This document shows positions 63,231 through 64,000 of a stretch of DNA of 64,000 nucleotides, in pieces. Made by a program: the position numbers and the translations under genes. A model generated the notes under the pieces. That model saw only the letters and a list, made by a program, of their open reading frames with translations, was not told the origin of the DNA and did no database searches. This DNA is from JBBRHQ01 sp963815645 (GTDB lineage: Bacteria; Actinomycetota; Thermoleophilia; Solirubrobacterales; 70-9), in NCBI GenBank assembly GCA_963815645.1, contig CAWFHL010000001.1, positions 992,001 through 1,056,000 on the forward strand. The letters run 5' to 3'. The first letter of the stretch is position 1. Every line of letters begins with the position of its first letter.

Positions 63231-64000
63231 TCATCGAGCCGCCCCCACCGCGATGCGCGCGGCAGGCGGTTCGGCCGCCTGCCCCGCCGGCGCCTCCCCT
63301 CGCTGCTCGCTGGGGGCGCCCGCGTCGAGCTCGACTTCACGCAGCCGCCAGACCAGCGCCAGCGCCAGCAGTGCGAGAGGGGCGGCGATCCCGAAGACGA
63401 GGCGCACACCCTCGACCAAGCTGCCCTGGGCGGCGAAGACGGCGCCGAGCGTGGCGGCGCCGAGCGCGCCGCCGAGGGCACGGAAGAAGTTCGTCGTCGC
63501 CATCGCGGTGCCGAGCTGGCGCCGCTCGACCCCGTTTTGGACGATCGCCGTCAACACCTGGCCGACCATGCCGAAGCCGAGGCCGAAGACGCCGAGGCAG
63601 ATGACGGTGGCGAGCTGGGAGCGCTCGCCGACCAGCGCCGCCATCGCGGCGAGGCCGATCGCCATCAGCGCCAGCCCGGCCAGCGGGTAGCGCTTGTAGC
63701 GGTCGCCGGCGGCGATGCGCCAGCCGGCGAAGTTGGTCGAGACGACGACGCCGACCATCATCGCCGCCACCAGCAGACCCGCCCCGGTCGGGCTGGCCCC
63801 GGTCGCCACCTGCAGGAAGAGCGGCGCGAAGACGGTGACCGCGAAGAGGCTCGCCGTGGTGAGGAAGAAGGCGGCGCTCGCCAGCGCGACGGTTGGCGTG
63901 CGCAGCAGCTCGAGCGCGACGACGGGATCGGCCGCGCGCCGCTCGCGCCAGACCAGCCCCGCGGCGGCAAGCAGCAGCGCGGTGCCGAGGGCGAGGATCT
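63231..64000 (-). CDS. MFS drug exporter (DHA2/EmrB type), 5' partial
   Basis: The frame stays open to the right edge. Visible ~255 residues include several transmembrane helices and the segments AAFFLTTASLFAVTVFAPLF, MMVGVVVSTNFAGWRIAAGD and FGMVGQVLTAIVQNGVERRQ, as in 14-helix DHA2 exporters. The C-tail is Ala/Glu-rich. Substrate unknown. Confidence 0.83.
   Translation of the reverse strand, partial: ILALGTALLLAAAGLVWRERRAADPVVALELLRTPTVALASAAFFLTTASLFAVTVFAPLFLQVATGASPTGAGLLVAAMMVGVVVSTNFAGWRIAAGDRYKRYPLAGLALMAIGLAAMAALVGERSQLATVICLGVFGLGFGMVGQVLTAIVQNGVERRQLGTAMATTNFFRALGGALGAATLGAVFAAQGSLVEGVRLVFGIAAPLALLALALVWRLREVELDAGAPSEQRGEAPAGQAAEPPAARIAVGAAR

Overview
The window is high-GC DNA from an actinobacterium. 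Several features point to the Thermoleophilia (Solirubrobacterales): an SnoaL/NTF2-like protein opening MSQENVEIV, F420-type LLM and deazaflavin-dependent oxidoreductases, many VOC/PhnB proteins, a giant LuxR ATPase, and frequent GTG starts with 4-bp ATGA/GTGA gene overlaps. The lineage is inferred from recalled family habits; no search was run.

Region 1 (1-18.5 kb) is a polyamine/amine uptake and catabolism block. It holds the 3' end of one Pot-type ABC permease pair and a complete PotABCD set, with an APC permease and a UspA protein on the plus strand. Opposite run a class III (putrescine:pyruvate type) aminotransferase, a PucR regulator, a saccharopine-dehydrogenase-like enzyme, alanine dehydrogenase and a PatD-like aminobutyraldehyde dehydrogenase. 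A second aldehyde dehydrogenase closes the pot operon and an Orn/Lys/Arg decarboxylase lies downstream. The logic is import, transamination to an aminoaldehyde with alanine as by-product, oxidation of the aldehyde, and recovery of pyruvate and ammonia by alanine dehydrogenase. Both patD and ald carry a 1-nt insertion.

Region 2 (18.5-47.7 kb) is ordinary chromosomal content: NTF2 and VOC proteins around a 63-bp duplication, enolase-superfamily protein, ferritin, two tandem S51 peptidases (one frameshifted), methyltransferases, acyl-CoA dehydrogenase, esterases, glycosyltransferase, SDR, F420-type LLM enzyme, CaiB CoA transferase, an MMPL exporter, DinB with a LexA box, a LuxR giant regulator, a cation/proton antiporter, and several gene remnants.

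Region 3 (about 48.1-58.7 kb) looks like a composite genomic island. It contains two 45-bp partial tRNA-Asp copies 6.7 kb apart and one partial initiator-type tRNA-Met. No integrase is present. Cargo includes a RES/Xre toxin-antitoxin pair, a SARP-type regulator, a secreted HELTH metalloprotease, and a plasmid-like ParB operon whose parB has an in-frame TAG and a frameshift. Two long hairpins of matching architecture (57622-57761 and 58360-58492) each sit just upstream of the ribosome binding site of consecutive genes. This is the best candidate for an undescribed element.

Region 4 (58.7-64 kb) has an ECF sigma factor with a SnoaL tail, diverging from a VOC gene, then a frameshifted MmcQ/YjbR gene, a truncated VOC gene, and a compact minus-strand operon (PhnB-like, PNPOx-like, DUF385-like, cupin, DHFR-like reductase), with an MFS exporter running off the edge.
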